From an uncultured Myxococcales bacterium (GTDB taxonomy: Bacteria > Myxococcota_A > UBA9042), in contig CALENB010000524.1 in assembly GCA_937910235.1 (NCBI GenBank), positions 1-46,274 of the forward strand: a stretch of 46,274 bases of DNA. The letters are read 5' to 3'. Below the pieces are notes generated by a model. The model was given only the letters and a program-made list of their open reading frames with translations. It made no database searches and was not told the origin of the DNA. The position numbers and the translations under genes were made by a program. Shown here piece by piece: positions 1-7,540 of the stretch; the first letter of the stretch is position 1, and each line of letters opens with the position of its first letter.

Positions 1-1121
1 CGCCAGTGCCAGCTCGAGTTCATGACGATGGCGTCGAACTTCCGCTGCGGGTGGGCGAGCATCCAGCGGCGACCGTCGTCGATGACGATGGTCACTTTCG
101 GGTGCTTCAGCAGGCTCGCCACCGCCGGATAGCGGGGGATAATCTCCAGATAACCCGGGTTGATCTCGACGATCGTCAGCCTCTCCACGCCAGGAAGGTT
201 CGCGATGACCTGCGCCCAGGAGCCGCTAGAGAGGCCGATCATCAACACGTCTTTGGGGGCGGGATGATAGCCCGCGAGCGCGTAGGCCCGAAACACCATG
301 TTCTGATCGTTGACCAACGAGGTTGAAAATACGCCGTCATAGATGCCGCCGCCGAAGATCTTGTCGTCGCCCTGCACGGTGATGACGCCGCTCTTGTTCT
401 CGACGATGTACTTGAAGTGGCCACCCTTGTAGTGGGCGCGGAACTGCAGCTTCTCCCACACGTGGTTGTAGGCCCGGGGCGCGCCGAGACCTATCGCGAG
501 GCCGCAGAGCAGCAACGCCGTCAGCCAGACGCCGCGCCGCCTGGGCGTCGGCTGGGAGGCGAGCACGAGCAGCGCCGCCGCGGACACGCCGACCAGCGCC
601 AACGCCATCGAGGCGTCTCGCACGCCGAGCGAGTCGAGCAGCACAAAGCCCGTCAGCAGCGATCCCACCGTGGAACCCGCGATATTCGCCATGTAGAGCC
701 AGCTCATGCGCGTGCCGGCCCGCGCGTCTGGGGTGATGCCGAGGTGGCTCACAAGCGGCAACACCGCGCCGAGCGTGCCGGCGAGCAGCACGACGCCGAG
801 CAGGCTCCAGGCCCACGTCGTGAGCGTGACCGACCACGCGATGATCGGCACGAGCAGGAATCCACCGACGCTCGCGACGGTCAGGAGCGCGGCGGGCACA
901 CGCAGCAGGCCGCGATCGCCCCAGGCGACGCGGTCGGTGCACCAGCGCCGCGTCGCGATAGAACCCAGCGCGATGCCGAGCAAGTAGCCGCCAAGGACGA
1001 CGCCGAAGGCTGGCGCGGTGCCGCCGGACACGAAGCCGTACACACGGAACCACAGGATCTCGAACGAGAGCGCGATAAAGCCGCCGATAAAGGCGACGAG
1101 CGCGGCCAGACGGAAACTCAT
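1..1121 (-). CDS. Membrane-fused spermidine-synthase-like protein, C-terminus beyond window
   Basis: The reading frame is open from an ATG at 1121 to the window edge (373 codons visible), so the C-terminus is missing. A strong GGAGGAG ribosome site lies at about 1129-1135. The first half (residues about 1-215) is a run of hydrophobic helices opening with MSFRLAALVAFIGGFIAL and ALSFEILWFRVYG, the usual start of the multi-spanning proteins fused to spermidine-synthase-like domains. The second half shows a SAM-binding-fold strand (VLMIGLSSGS, then LTIVEINPGYLEII) and the DDGRRW motif. Where aminopropyltransferases carry the catalytic Asp, the sequence reads FDAIVMNSSWHWR, with Asn instead. True polyamine synthesis is therefore doubtful; the fold assignment is firm, the reaction unknown. 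The lipoprotein gene 46 bases upstream on the same strand probably shares its transcript. Confidence 0.85.
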   Translation of the reverse strand, partial: MSFRLAALVAFIGGFIALSFEILWFRVYGFVSGGTAPAFGVVLGGYLLGIALGSIATRRWCTDRVAWGDRGLLRVPAALLTVASVGGFLLVPIIAWSVTLTTWAWSLLGVVLLAGTLGAVLPLVSHLGITPDARAGTRMSWLYMANIAGSTVGSLLTGFVLLDSLGVRDASMALALVGVSAAALLVLASQPTPRRRGVWLTALLLCGLAIGLGAPRAYNHVWEKLQFRAHYKGGHFKYIVENKSGVITVQGDDKIFGGGIYDGVFSTSLVNDQNMVFRAYALAGYHPAPKDVLMIGLSSGSWAQVIANLPGVERLTIVEINPGYLEIIPRYPAVASLLKHPKVTIVIDDGRRWMLAHPQRKFDAIVMNSSWHW

Positions 1122-1167
1122 GAAGCGCGCTCCTCCATCGCCGACAGGTGGCACATCCGCGGGGCGG

Positions 1168-3051
1168 CTAGAGCTTGCAGGCGGCCTCGGTGAGCTGGCT
1201 GAAGACGTGCTGGGGCTGCTCGTCGCCGCCGCCGGTCGTTCCACCGGCGGGGGCCTTCGGCTTCTCGCCGATGCACATGCCGGCTTTGATCGTCACCAAC
1301 ACGTCCGCCATGCCGGTGGGCAGGCCGACGGCCTTCAGGGTCAGCAGACCAGCGAGCACCTTCATGTGGGCCATCTCGTCGCCCTTACCGTCGGAGCCGC
1401 CGCTGCCGGGATCCGGCGTGCCGCCAGGGCCAGGCTTGGGTGCTGGAATGGGCTCGGTGGTGGACTCAGCGGGGGTGTCGAACTCAAAGGTGGGGACGGT
1501 CGCGCCGTCGAACTTCACCGATGAGGTGCCGGCGTGGAGAAACGCGGGGATGTCACCGTCGAACTGCGGGGCCAGCACAGCCAGGGTGTGGCCGACCACG
1601 ACGTCGAGCTTCGGCGTCGTCTCAAGCTTGATGCGGCTGCCGTCATACGTCGCTTTCAGGTCCATTTTTCGGGCAGGCGTGGCGTCGCCGTTGAGATCGA
1701 GGCTGAGCAGCGCGTGGCTCTTGCTCCCGTCGTCGAAGCTGACGGTCGAGGTCTTTGGGCCAAAGCTGAGCCCCGCCACCGTGACGCTGTCGACCTTCTC
1801 GCCGGCGGTGAAGGTCAGGTCCATCTGCAGGCCCGCGAGCGCCGCGAACAGCGTGCCGGTCAGCGGTTTGGGCGCGGGCTCGTTGCCGCAGGGATCGCCG
1901 GAGCCGCCGCCGCCGCTGCCGCTGCCGCTGCCGCTGCCGCTGGAACCGGAGCTGCAATCAGCCTCCGACCGTCCAAACATGAGATCGAGCGCGACGCCAA
2001 CATCGATGGCGCCAAGGCCGACCGAGGCGGTGACGGCGCTCTTGTCGGCGCCAAAGAGCACCTTCAACGCCTGAGCGGCGGCGGCGACCTTGACGTCGTA
2101 GAAGCGTGCGTCGGTCTTGTCGAACGCGCTGACGTGCGCGGCTGTGTCGATGGCCAACACAGCTGAGAGCACTGAACTTGCGGCGTCGCGGGACAACACG
2201 ACCCGCAGCGTTCCAGTCGCGACCGCTGGGAACCCCTCAGGCAGCTTCTCGTCCATCGCCTTGTTTACCCGCGTCGCGGCCTCCAGCAGCTTGGCGAGAT
2301 CGGCGCTCACGCTGATCTGCGCAGGATTGAGCGTGAACGTCGCGGGCACGATCGTCGGCGCAGCGCCGATGCGCAGCTCGCCGCTGATGAGCTGTTCGCC
2401 GTGATGGGTCATCGCGACGCAGACCGGCTCTTTGGCCACGCCCGCCGCACACTTGGCGTCGGTCGTCTCGTTGCCCTGCGAATCCGTCGACGTGCCGCAG
2501 AGGCTCTCGGCGGTCATGCACACCACCACGGACGTGTCGGTGCTCGCCTTGGAGTCGACGAACTTCTCGGCGAGCAGGTGGTCTACAAACCAGGACTTGA
2601 TGTCTTTGGCGCTGGCGGCCGGGTCATACTTCTCGTTGCCGCAGTCGCCGCCGCCATTGCCACCGGGCGCTTCGACGCTGCAATCCTGGGGCAGAAGCTC
2701 TTTGCCGGACTTCGACTCCGGCATGAACGCGACACGTTTGGTGCCATCGTCGGCCCACAACGCGATGGACGTGTTGGCGATGAGGAGAATGTTGGCGGGG
2801 GTGGTGACCTGGGCGTCGGGCAGGGGCGCTCCAGCGTCCGCGCTGCCGCTTGCGTCCACGCCCGCGCCCGCGCCTGCATCGACAGCCGCGGTGTCGCCGG
2901 TCGTCGCGCCGCCGCCATTGCCCGCGTCGGCACCGCACCCCACGGCGGCGCTGGCCAGCGCGATGGTCAGCGCCGTGACAGTCAGCGCCGTGACAGTCAG
3001 TGAACGGGTGCTTGCGCCAAGGATTCCATGGTCTCGATTGTAGATTCGCAT
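1168..3051 (-). CDS. Secreted lipoprotein of unknown function, 627 aa
   Basis: I do not recognise the family. The start is ATG 3051, supported by an AGGAGAG site at about 3055-3060; longer readings of this frame run into the neighbouring plus-strand gene. The N-terminus has Arg residues, a hydrophobic stretch (TIALASAAV) and a lipobox-like AVGC, followed by an Ala/Gly/Asp linker typical of exported lipoproteins in this window. The body is soluble and of mixed strand and helix character. It contains a Cys-flanked Ser/Gly tract in the middle (CSSGSSGSGSGSG then GDPC), a Pro/Gly-rich linker near residue 535, and a terminal ACKL. Several Cys residues imply periplasmic disulfides. It is followed 46 bases later by the membrane-fused SAM-domain protein and is probably co-transcribed. 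Lipidation is inferred; export is likely. Confidence 0.8.
   Translation of the reverse strand: MRIYNRDHGILGASTRSLTVTALTVTALTIALASAAVGCGADAGNGGGATTGDTAAVDAGAGAGVDASGSADAGAPLPDAQVTTPANILLIANTSIALWADDGTKRVAFMPESKSGKELLPQDCSVEAPGGNGGGDCGNEKYDPAASAKDIKSWFVDHLLAEKFVDSKASTDTSVVVCMTAESLCGTSTDSQGNETTDAKCAAGVAKEPVCVAMTHHGEQLISGELRIGAAPTIVPATFTLNPAQISVSADLAKLLEAATRVNKAMDEKLPEGFPAVATGTLRVVLSRDAASSVLSAVLAIDTAAHVSAFDKTDARFYDVKVAAAAQALKVLFGADKSAVTASVGLGAIDVGVALDLMFGRSEADCSSGSSGSGSGSGSGGGGSGDPCGNEPAPKPLTGTLFAALAGLQMDLTFTAGEKVDSVTVAGLSFGPKTSTVSFDDGSKSHALLSLDLNGDATPARKMDLKATYDGSRIKLETTPKLDVVVGHTLAVLAPQFDGDIPAFLHAGTSSVKFDGATVPTFEFDTPAESTTEPIPAPKPGPGGTPDPGSGGSDGKGDEMAHMKVLAGLLTLKAVGLPTGMADVLVTIKAGMCIGEKPKAPAGGTTGGGDEQPQHVFSQLTEAACKL
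1913..1942. repeat. Hexanucleotide microsatellite (CCGCTG) x5
   Basis: Five perfect CCGCTG units lie inside the minus-strand lipoprotein gene and encode alternating Gly/Ser between two Cys residues. The unit is a multiple of three, so slippage would change linker length without breaking the frame. Confidence 0.85.
2966..3000. repeat. 15-bp tandem duplication in a signal peptide
   Basis: Two perfect copies of GTCAGCGCCGTGACA plus the first five bases of a third. They encode the TVTAL-TVTAL duplication at the start of the hydrophobic core of the lipoprotein signal peptide. Confidence 0.85.
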
Positions 3052-3312
3052 CAGCTCTCCTGCTGGGTCGTGGCCGCCCGGAACCAAGCCAGCGCTCTGG
3101 CATGTGCAGCGCTGACGGTATCGAACACCCGCAAGATAGCGCTGTCTCGCAGGAACGCCAATCCGCGCCCTCGGGTGGTGTAGGTGTACGCCGACGAGTT
3201 GCGTCCTCATGCCGGCCGTGATGCACTCGGCCGTTCCCGGCAGCTGCGCGTGGCCCAGCTGCCGCTCCCGCCGGCGCTCGGCGGCGACACCCTGGCGCAA
3301 CGTAGGACGGCC

Positions 3313-4128
3313 ATGCTCGAACCACCTACCCCTGTAGCGGCGCCACCACACTGGTGGGGACACGTTGAGGTGGCCGACGAGACGACGGCGCACTGGCACG
3401 TTGGCTCGCTGCGCCTGTGGGCGAGTCGCCTCGGCGGCCGCTGGCGCATCTCGAGCCTGCAGGATGACGACCCGCTCGTCGCGACGCTGACGCTGGCGGT
3501 GCCCTGCCCGATTGGCGAGGTGCCGGCGGTCGCCACGACGCAGGTCTTCGCCACATCGCGGGTCTACACCGCGATCAACCTCCGGCCCTGCTTGGCGACG
3601 CGACCGGTCGTCGCGCGACCGCTGGATTCTCTCGTGGTGCAGCCTGACGACGAGACCACCCTCTTCGTGTCCTCGTCCCTGTGGCTGCAGATGAGCTGGT
3701 CCGACGTCGCCACGCCGCTGGTTGATCTGCCGATCTTTCGCCCCTCTGACACGTGGTTTGGTCCTAGCCGCGCTGAAGGTGAGCTGTGTTACGTGACCCG
3801 TACGCGGGCGTTGGCGTCGGCGGACGACCTGACGTGGCTGCCTGGTCGCGCCGTGACCCGCGTTCAGATCCGCAACCGCAGCCGCGTCGGTCTCGCCGTT
3901 GAGCGTATCAAGCTGCCCGTCACACGGTTGGCGCTGCACGCCGACGCCGCAGGGCGGTTGTGGACCGATCCGCTGACGTACATCGTCTCGGGCGCTGGCG
4001 CGGACGCCGACGTCGAGCGCAGCGCCACCGCCCCAGCTGAAGCTGGACCGTGCACCTTGGTGAGCCCACCGCGCGCGGAGGGACACCTGATGAACTGGAA
4101 GCGGACACTTTCAGCCCTACTTGGGTGA
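3313..4128 (+). CDS. DUF432-like protein, 271 aa, paired with MscS
   Basis: The start at ATG 3313 is preceded by AGGA at about six bases; an upstream in-frame GTG (3184) would add a poorly structured Arg-rich leader. The protein opens with MLEPPTPVAAPPHWWGHVEV and continues as a mostly beta, soluble protein with no signal peptide or membrane segment. The WWG start, the overall length and the position immediately upstream of a MscS gene fit the DUF432 family as I remember it, but I could not run a profile. Only 13 bases separate its stop from the mscS start, so the two are very likely co-transcribed and perhaps work together on channel gating or membrane stress. No catalytic motif is visible. 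Confidence 0.7.
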   Translation: MLEPPTPVAAPPHWWGHVEVADETTAHWHVGSLRLWASRLGGRWRISSLQDDDPLVATLTLAVPCPIGEVPAVATTQVFATSRVYTAINLRPCLATRPVVARPLDSLVVQPDDETTLFVSSSLWLQMSWSDVATPLVDLPIFRPSDTWFGPSRAEGELCYVTRTRALASADDLTWLPGRAVTRVQIRNRSRVGLAVERIKLPVTRLALHADAAGRLWTDPLTYIVSGAGADADVERSATAPAEAGPCTLVSPPRAEGHLMNWKRTLSALLG

Positions 4129-4141
4129 TCCGAGGGTAGTG

Positions 4142-5032
4142 ATGGACCGCATCTGGTTGGAGCTCATCGCGATCGCGTCCCATCCCCGCGCGGCCGCCGC
4201 CTTGCGCGCCATGCTCATTTTTGTTGTGGGCCTGGGGCTGGCTCGCTTTGTCGCAGCGGCGCTGTTGCGCGCGTTTGGTCGCCACACGTCCCCCCAGCAG
4301 CAGATGATGGTCCGCCGCCTGTCGAGCTACACCATCATCACGCTGACGCTGCTGGCGACCATGCGAGAGCTTGGCTTCGATCTGTCGGTGCTCATGGGCG
4401 CGGCCGGCATCCTCACGGTGGCCATCGGTTTTGCCTCGCAGGCCTCTGCCAGCAACATCATCAGCGGGCTCTTCCTCATCGGCGAGCGCCCCTTCGAGCT
4501 CGGAGACCTTGTGCAGGTCGGCGCGTCGGAGGGCGAGGTGATCTCGATCGATCTGCTCAGCGTCAAGCTGCGCACGCACGACAACCGGATGGTGCGGATC
4601 CCAAATGAGACGCTGCTGAAGACGGACATCGTCAACCTGTCGCGCCTGCCCATTCGGCGCTTTGATCTCAAGGTCGGTGTCGCCTACAGCAGCGACTTGG
4701 CGACCATGAAGGCGGCGCTGCTGGCCGCCGCCGAGCAGGACCCGCGGGCGCTCGACGAACCTGCGCCGTGGTTTGTTTTTGAAGATTTTGGCGACTCCGC
4801 GCTGGAGTGCCGGTTCTCGGTCTGGAGCGCGACGACCGGATTTTTCGAGTGGCGCTCCAGCTTCCGCCTGAAGGCGCTCGCGGCGCTCAGGGCGGCCAAC
4901 ATCGAGGTCGCCTTCCCCCATCGGACGTTGGTGCTCGGCGGCCAGTCGAGCCCGTTGGCGGTGACGGTTGTGGCGCCGGCGGTGGACGTTGCGACAGACG
5001 ACCGCGTGGCCGAGGCGCCGGCCGCGCCCTGA
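4142..5032 (+). CDS. mscS: Small-conductance mechanosensitive channel, MscS family, 296 aa
   Basis: ATG 4142 has a GAGGGTAG site just upstream; a TTG at 4121 in frame would overlap the preceding gene and is less likely. The N-terminal half has three hydrophobic segments. The pore-lining helix is recognisable as the Gly/Ala-rich LTVAIGFASQASASNIISG, followed by the conserved LFLIGERPFELGD that begins the beta domain and then VRIPNETLLKTDIVN. The C-terminal alpha/beta domain (VAYSSDLATMKAALL) is typical of the family. It acts as an inner-membrane tension-gated release valve during hypo-osmotic shock. The C-terminus ends in an Ala/Val-rich tail. It lies 13 bases downstream of the DUF432-like gene and converges with the bestrophin gene across a tandem-repeat tract. 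Confidence 0.93.
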   Translation: MDRIWLELIAIASHPRAAAALRAMLIFVVGLGLARFVAAALLRAFGRHTSPQQQMMVRRLSSYTIITLTLLATMRELGFDLSVLMGAAGILTVAIGFASQASASNIISGLFLIGERPFELGDLVQVGASEGEVISIDLLSVKLRTHDNRMVRIPNETLLKTDIVNLSRLPIRRFDLKVGVAYSSDLATMKAALLAAAEQDPRALDEPAPWFVFEDFGDSALECRFSVWSATTGFFEWRSSFRLKALAALRAANIEVAFPHRTLVLGGQSSPLAVTVVAPAVDVATDDRVAEAPAAP

Positions 5033-5060
5033 GCCACCGCGCGTCCGGCGACGCTCAGGC

Positions 5061-5145
5061 GGTCACTGCAACGGGCGGGCACTGCAGCAGGTGGTCACTG
5101 CAACAGGTGGTCACTGCAACAGGTGGTCACTGCAACAGGTGGTCA
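5061..5145. repeat. 16-bp tandem repeat at a convergent gene junction
   Basis: Unit GGTCACTGCAACAGGT. There are three perfect copies (5093-5140), two diverged copies before them (5061, 5077) and a five-base partial after (5141-5145). The period is not a multiple of three. The tract fills the gap between the mscS stop (5032) and the bestrophin stop (5127-5129), and runs past it so that the last bestrophin codons (D-H-L-L-Q-stop) lie inside a repeat copy. Confidence 0.95.
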
Positions 5146-6065
5146 ACCGGAGCGAGCAACGGTGGCAGATCCGTGTCACCGAGGCGCTTGCGTGCGTCCA
5201 CCTCGATCATGCGGGACAACGTGCTCAGCGGCAGGTCGTTGTCGTCCAACCCGAAGGGATCCTCGATCTCTTCGCCGACCGCGTCGAGCCCGTAGAACGC
5301 GTAGGCGACCATCGCCACCACAAGCGGCGTCCAGACGCCAGTGGTCGTGAGGAGACCAAAGGGCAGGCCGAAGCAGTAAAACCCGACGATTCGGTGAATC
5401 AGCACCGTGTAGGAGAACGGGATGGGCGTCGCCTTGATGCGCTCGCAGCCGCCCTGGATCTCGGTGAGTCGGCTCAGCCCCGCTTGCAGCGCTGGCAGGT
5501 GCAGATCGTGTACCCAGCCTGCATCCCACGCCGCTCTGAAGTCGTCGCCCATCCAGTGCAGCAAGGCGATCGGGCGGTTGTGCTCGTCGTCGAGCGCCGC
5601 GAGACGGTCCGCTGAGAGCAGATGGGCGAGGCCCGTGTGATCACGCTGATCACGCAGGCGCATCCGCAGCAGGTGGGCGTAGGCCGCGACACTCCGGACC
5701 TGACGCGCCCGCATGGCCAGCGCTTCAGCCCCGTTTTCCTCGCCTTTTGGCCGCACGTACGTGAGCGTGTCGCGGGCGAGGTCCCGGGACACGTTGACCA
5801 GCGCCCCCCACAGCTTGCGGCCCTCCCAGAAGCGGTCGTAGCTCGTGTTGTTGCGAAAACCGAGGAAGATCGAGATGGCTAGGCCGACCAACGTGAACGG
5901 GATGGTCGTGACATTCGGGACCCAGACCCCAAAGTGCTCGTGAAGCACCGTCACCACAGCGGCGACGCCGATCGTCCAGGCGAGGCGCGGCCACATCGCG
6001 AGTACGATGGTGCCGCGCACCGTCGTCATGGCCTGCCACCACGTAAAACGAGGTTTGACGATCAT
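5127..6065 (-). CDS. Bestrophin-family anion channel-like protein, 312 aa
   Basis: The sequence has the bestrophin hallmark segment GLAISIFLGFRNNTSYDRFW followed by EGRKLWGALVNVSRDLAR, with hydrophobic helices before it (residues about 28-65) and two more near residues 215-260 (PFSYTVLIHRIVGFYCFGLP, then VVAMVAYAFYGLDAVGEEI). The C-terminal LDDNDLPLSTLSRMIEVDAR is the usual family ending. The length is normal for bacterial members (about 300 aa), which form pentameric ion channels in the inner membrane; ion selectivity cannot be read from sequence. No good Shine-Dalgarno site precedes ATG 6065, so the start is the least certain part. The stop codon sits inside the 16-bp tandem repeat, so the extreme C-terminus may have been altered by repeat expansion. 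Confidence 0.92.
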   Translation of the reverse strand: MIVKPRFTWWQAMTTVRGTIVLAMWPRLAWTIGVAAVVTVLHEHFGVWVPNVTTIPFTLVGLAISIFLGFRNNTSYDRFWEGRKLWGALVNVSRDLARDTLTYVRPKGEENGAEALAMRARQVRSVAAYAHLLRMRLRDQRDHTGLAHLLSADRLAALDDEHNRPIALLHWMGDDFRAAWDAGWVHDLHLPALQAGLSRLTEIQGGCERIKATPIPFSYTVLIHRIVGFYCFGLPFGLLTTTGVWTPLVVAMVAYAFYGLDAVGEEIEDPFGLDDNDLPLSTLSRMIEVDARKRLGDTDLPPLLAPVDHLLQ

Positions 6066-6156
6066 GAGAGGCTGCGCGACATGGTGCGCTCCGGCCCTGA
6101 GTTCGGGCGGTAGGGGTTCACAGAGACGTGCTGCGGCTCAACGCGCTGATCACGCC

Positions 6157-6216
6157 GCGGCCGACTTTGGCGCGGCCGGCTTTGGCGCGGCCGGCTTTGG
6201 CGCGGCCAGGTTCGGT
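6157..6216. repeat. 15-bp tandem repeat between phyH-like and bestrophin genes
   Basis: Unit GCGGCCGGCTTTGGC: one near-perfect copy (6157), two perfect copies (6172, 6187) and one degenerate copy (6202-6216). It is non-coding in the assigned annotation and lies in the 251-base gap between two minus-strand genes. Confidence 0.85.
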
Positions 6217-6316
6217 GGCATTCAAATCATGCGCGGAGCCACAGAGCAACCCCCAAAGCACCGCGGTGTGTGGCCACAGGGCGCGGCAGGCGACAGCTTG
6301 AGGCGGAGCGTAGGAC

Positions 6317-7084
6317 TCAGTCGGGGACGCGCAGACGCCGACCCGCGCCGTCGCCCGGATAAACCCGGCGATTGGCGCCGGGACTCGCGTAGCCATTGAT
6401 GAGCACACGCCGAGGTCGGTCGCTGGTGTTGGCGCCGCTGCCGTGGATCGTATACGGCCCAAACAGCACGACGTCGCCGGCGGACAGCGTCGGCGCGATC
6501 GCGGTCGCGGGGTCGAAGCTGTCCGGCGGCAGCGAGCCGTCTTCGCGCGGTGGGATGTGGCCCTGCAGGTGACTGCCCGGGATGAAGGCGAGCGGGCCAT
6601 TCTCGGCCGCCACCGAATCGAGGGCGATCGCGACCTGAACGTAGCTGCCCGAGCCGTCGACGTCGGTCCACATGGGCGTGCCGTACCGACGGTGGACGCT
6701 GTCTTGGTGCCAGGGGAACTGCACGGTGTCGCCCGGCAGCTTATAGTGCGCTTGGTTGATGAGGTGGTCGAACTCGCGGTGACCCAGCGCCTCGGCGGCG
6801 AGGTTCAGCAGCCGGGGGTCCGCGCCGACGTCGAGGAGCGTCCGGTCGGCGGCGCCACACCAAACGACCCGATGAATCCGGGTGTTCAGCCCGGCGCGCG
6901 CGATCACGAACTGCGCGCCGCGGTGCATGCAGGCCGTGGGCGGGCCGTCGTCGGGCAGCGCTTGCGCGAGCGCCTTGGCCATGGCGGCGACGCGATCGAA
7001 CGCAGCGCGCAGGTCCGCGACCTCTGCGGCTGAGAACGCGCCGCGAACCACGTCGAATCCTAGCCTTGCATAGTCTGGGGTCAC
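6317..7084 (-). CDS. Phytanoyl-CoA dioxygenase (PhyH)-like Fe(II)/2-oxoglutarate oxygenase, 255 aa
   Basis: The start is GTG 7084, with an AGGAG site six bases upstream (7091-7095); a longer ATG form (7141) would place this site inside the gene. The protein opens with VTPDYARLGFDVVRGAFSAA, the usual PhyH N-terminus. The iron-binding facial triad is visible: H126-x-D128 in FPWHQDSVHRRYG and H214 in PYTIHGSGANTS, with Arg in PRRVLINGYASPG suited to bind 2-oxoglutarate. IALDSVAAENGPLAFIPGSH is the characteristic core strand and loop. The enzyme is cytosolic and hydroxylates a small organic substrate that cannot be named from sequence. The bestrophin gene lies 251 bases downstream on the same strand, probably too far for tight coupling. 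Confidence 0.9.
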   Translation of the reverse strand: MTPDYARLGFDVVRGAFSAAEVADLRAAFDRVAAMAKALAQALPDDGPPTACMHRGAQFVIARAGLNTRIHRVVWCGAADRTLLDVGADPRLLNLAAEALGHREFDHLINQAHYKLPGDTVQFPWHQDSVHRRYGTPMWTDVDGSGSYVQVAIALDSVAAENGPLAFIPGSHLQGHIPPREDGSLPPDSFDPATAIAPTLSAGDVVLFGPYTIHGSGANTSDRPRRVLINGYASPGANRRVYPGDGAGRRLRVPD

Positions 7085-7183
7085 GTCGTGCTCCTGCGGC
7101 GGGTACAAGGATGCGTACCTGACCCTTGGCGCGAAGAGCAAGCCGCGTCACACTGGCCGGCCCGTACCGAACTTGGAGCATGC

Positions 7184-7504
7184 ATGATCGGCACAGTTGA
7201 AGAGCGAAAGCTGTACCTAGAGGTGCTCGCGCACCTGCTGGTCGCGGACTTTCACGTCACGGAAGAGGAGCACCTGTTCCTCGCCGAGGTCGGCGCGCGG
7301 CTGCGGCTGTCGGACGAGGACCTGACGTCTGTGATCGCGCGAGTCGACATGGCCACAGACGTGACGCCCATCGCGGCGGCGGTGCCCGCGTCGCTGCACG
7401 CGGCGTTGCTCCGCGACCTGGAGCACGCGGCGGTCTGCGACGGCGAGCTTGCGGCCCGCGAACAGGCCGTGCTGGACGCCGTTCGCGCAGCGCTGCGCGG
7501 CTAG
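7184..7504 (+). CDS. TerB-like single-domain protein, 106 aa
   Basis: The start ATG 7184 follows TTGGAGC; the frame is open further upstream but without a convincing site. The protein is all helical and acidic. It carries two TerB/DjlA-like half-repeats: LVADFHVTEEEHLFLAEVG near residues 17-35 and EHAAVCDGELAAREQAVLDA near residues 81-100. Each has the (A/V)D-G-x-(V/L)-x(3)-E pattern in which acidic residues bind metal in tellurite-resistance TerB proteins. It has no signal peptide or membrane helix. Stand-alone TerB-like proteins are common and mostly uncharacterised, so no role in tellurite resistance is claimed. It converges with pepN across a 30-base gap. Confidence 0.75.
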   Translation: MIGTVEERKLYLEVLAHLLVADFHVTEEEHLFLAEVGARLRLSDEDLTSVIARVDMATDVTPIAAAVPASLHAALLRDLEHAAVCDGELAAREQAVLDAVRAALRG

Positions 7505-7540
7505 CTGGACGGCGGCCCGAGCTGGACGACGGCCCTAGCT
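7503..7540. repeat. 17-bp tandem repeat spanning two convergent stop codons
   Basis: AGCTGGACGGCGGCCCG (7503-7519) is followed by AGCTGGACGACGGCCCT (7520-7536) and AGCT (7537-7540). The tract exactly covers the gap between the TerB-like stop TAG (7502-7504) and the pepN stop (7535-7537). Confidence 0.85.

Noticed and set aside
1168-4086. Longer form of the minus-strand lipoprotein reaching 4086
   Set aside because: The extension lies opposite the DUF432-like gene and would bury the signal peptide; ATG 3051 has a good ribosome site.
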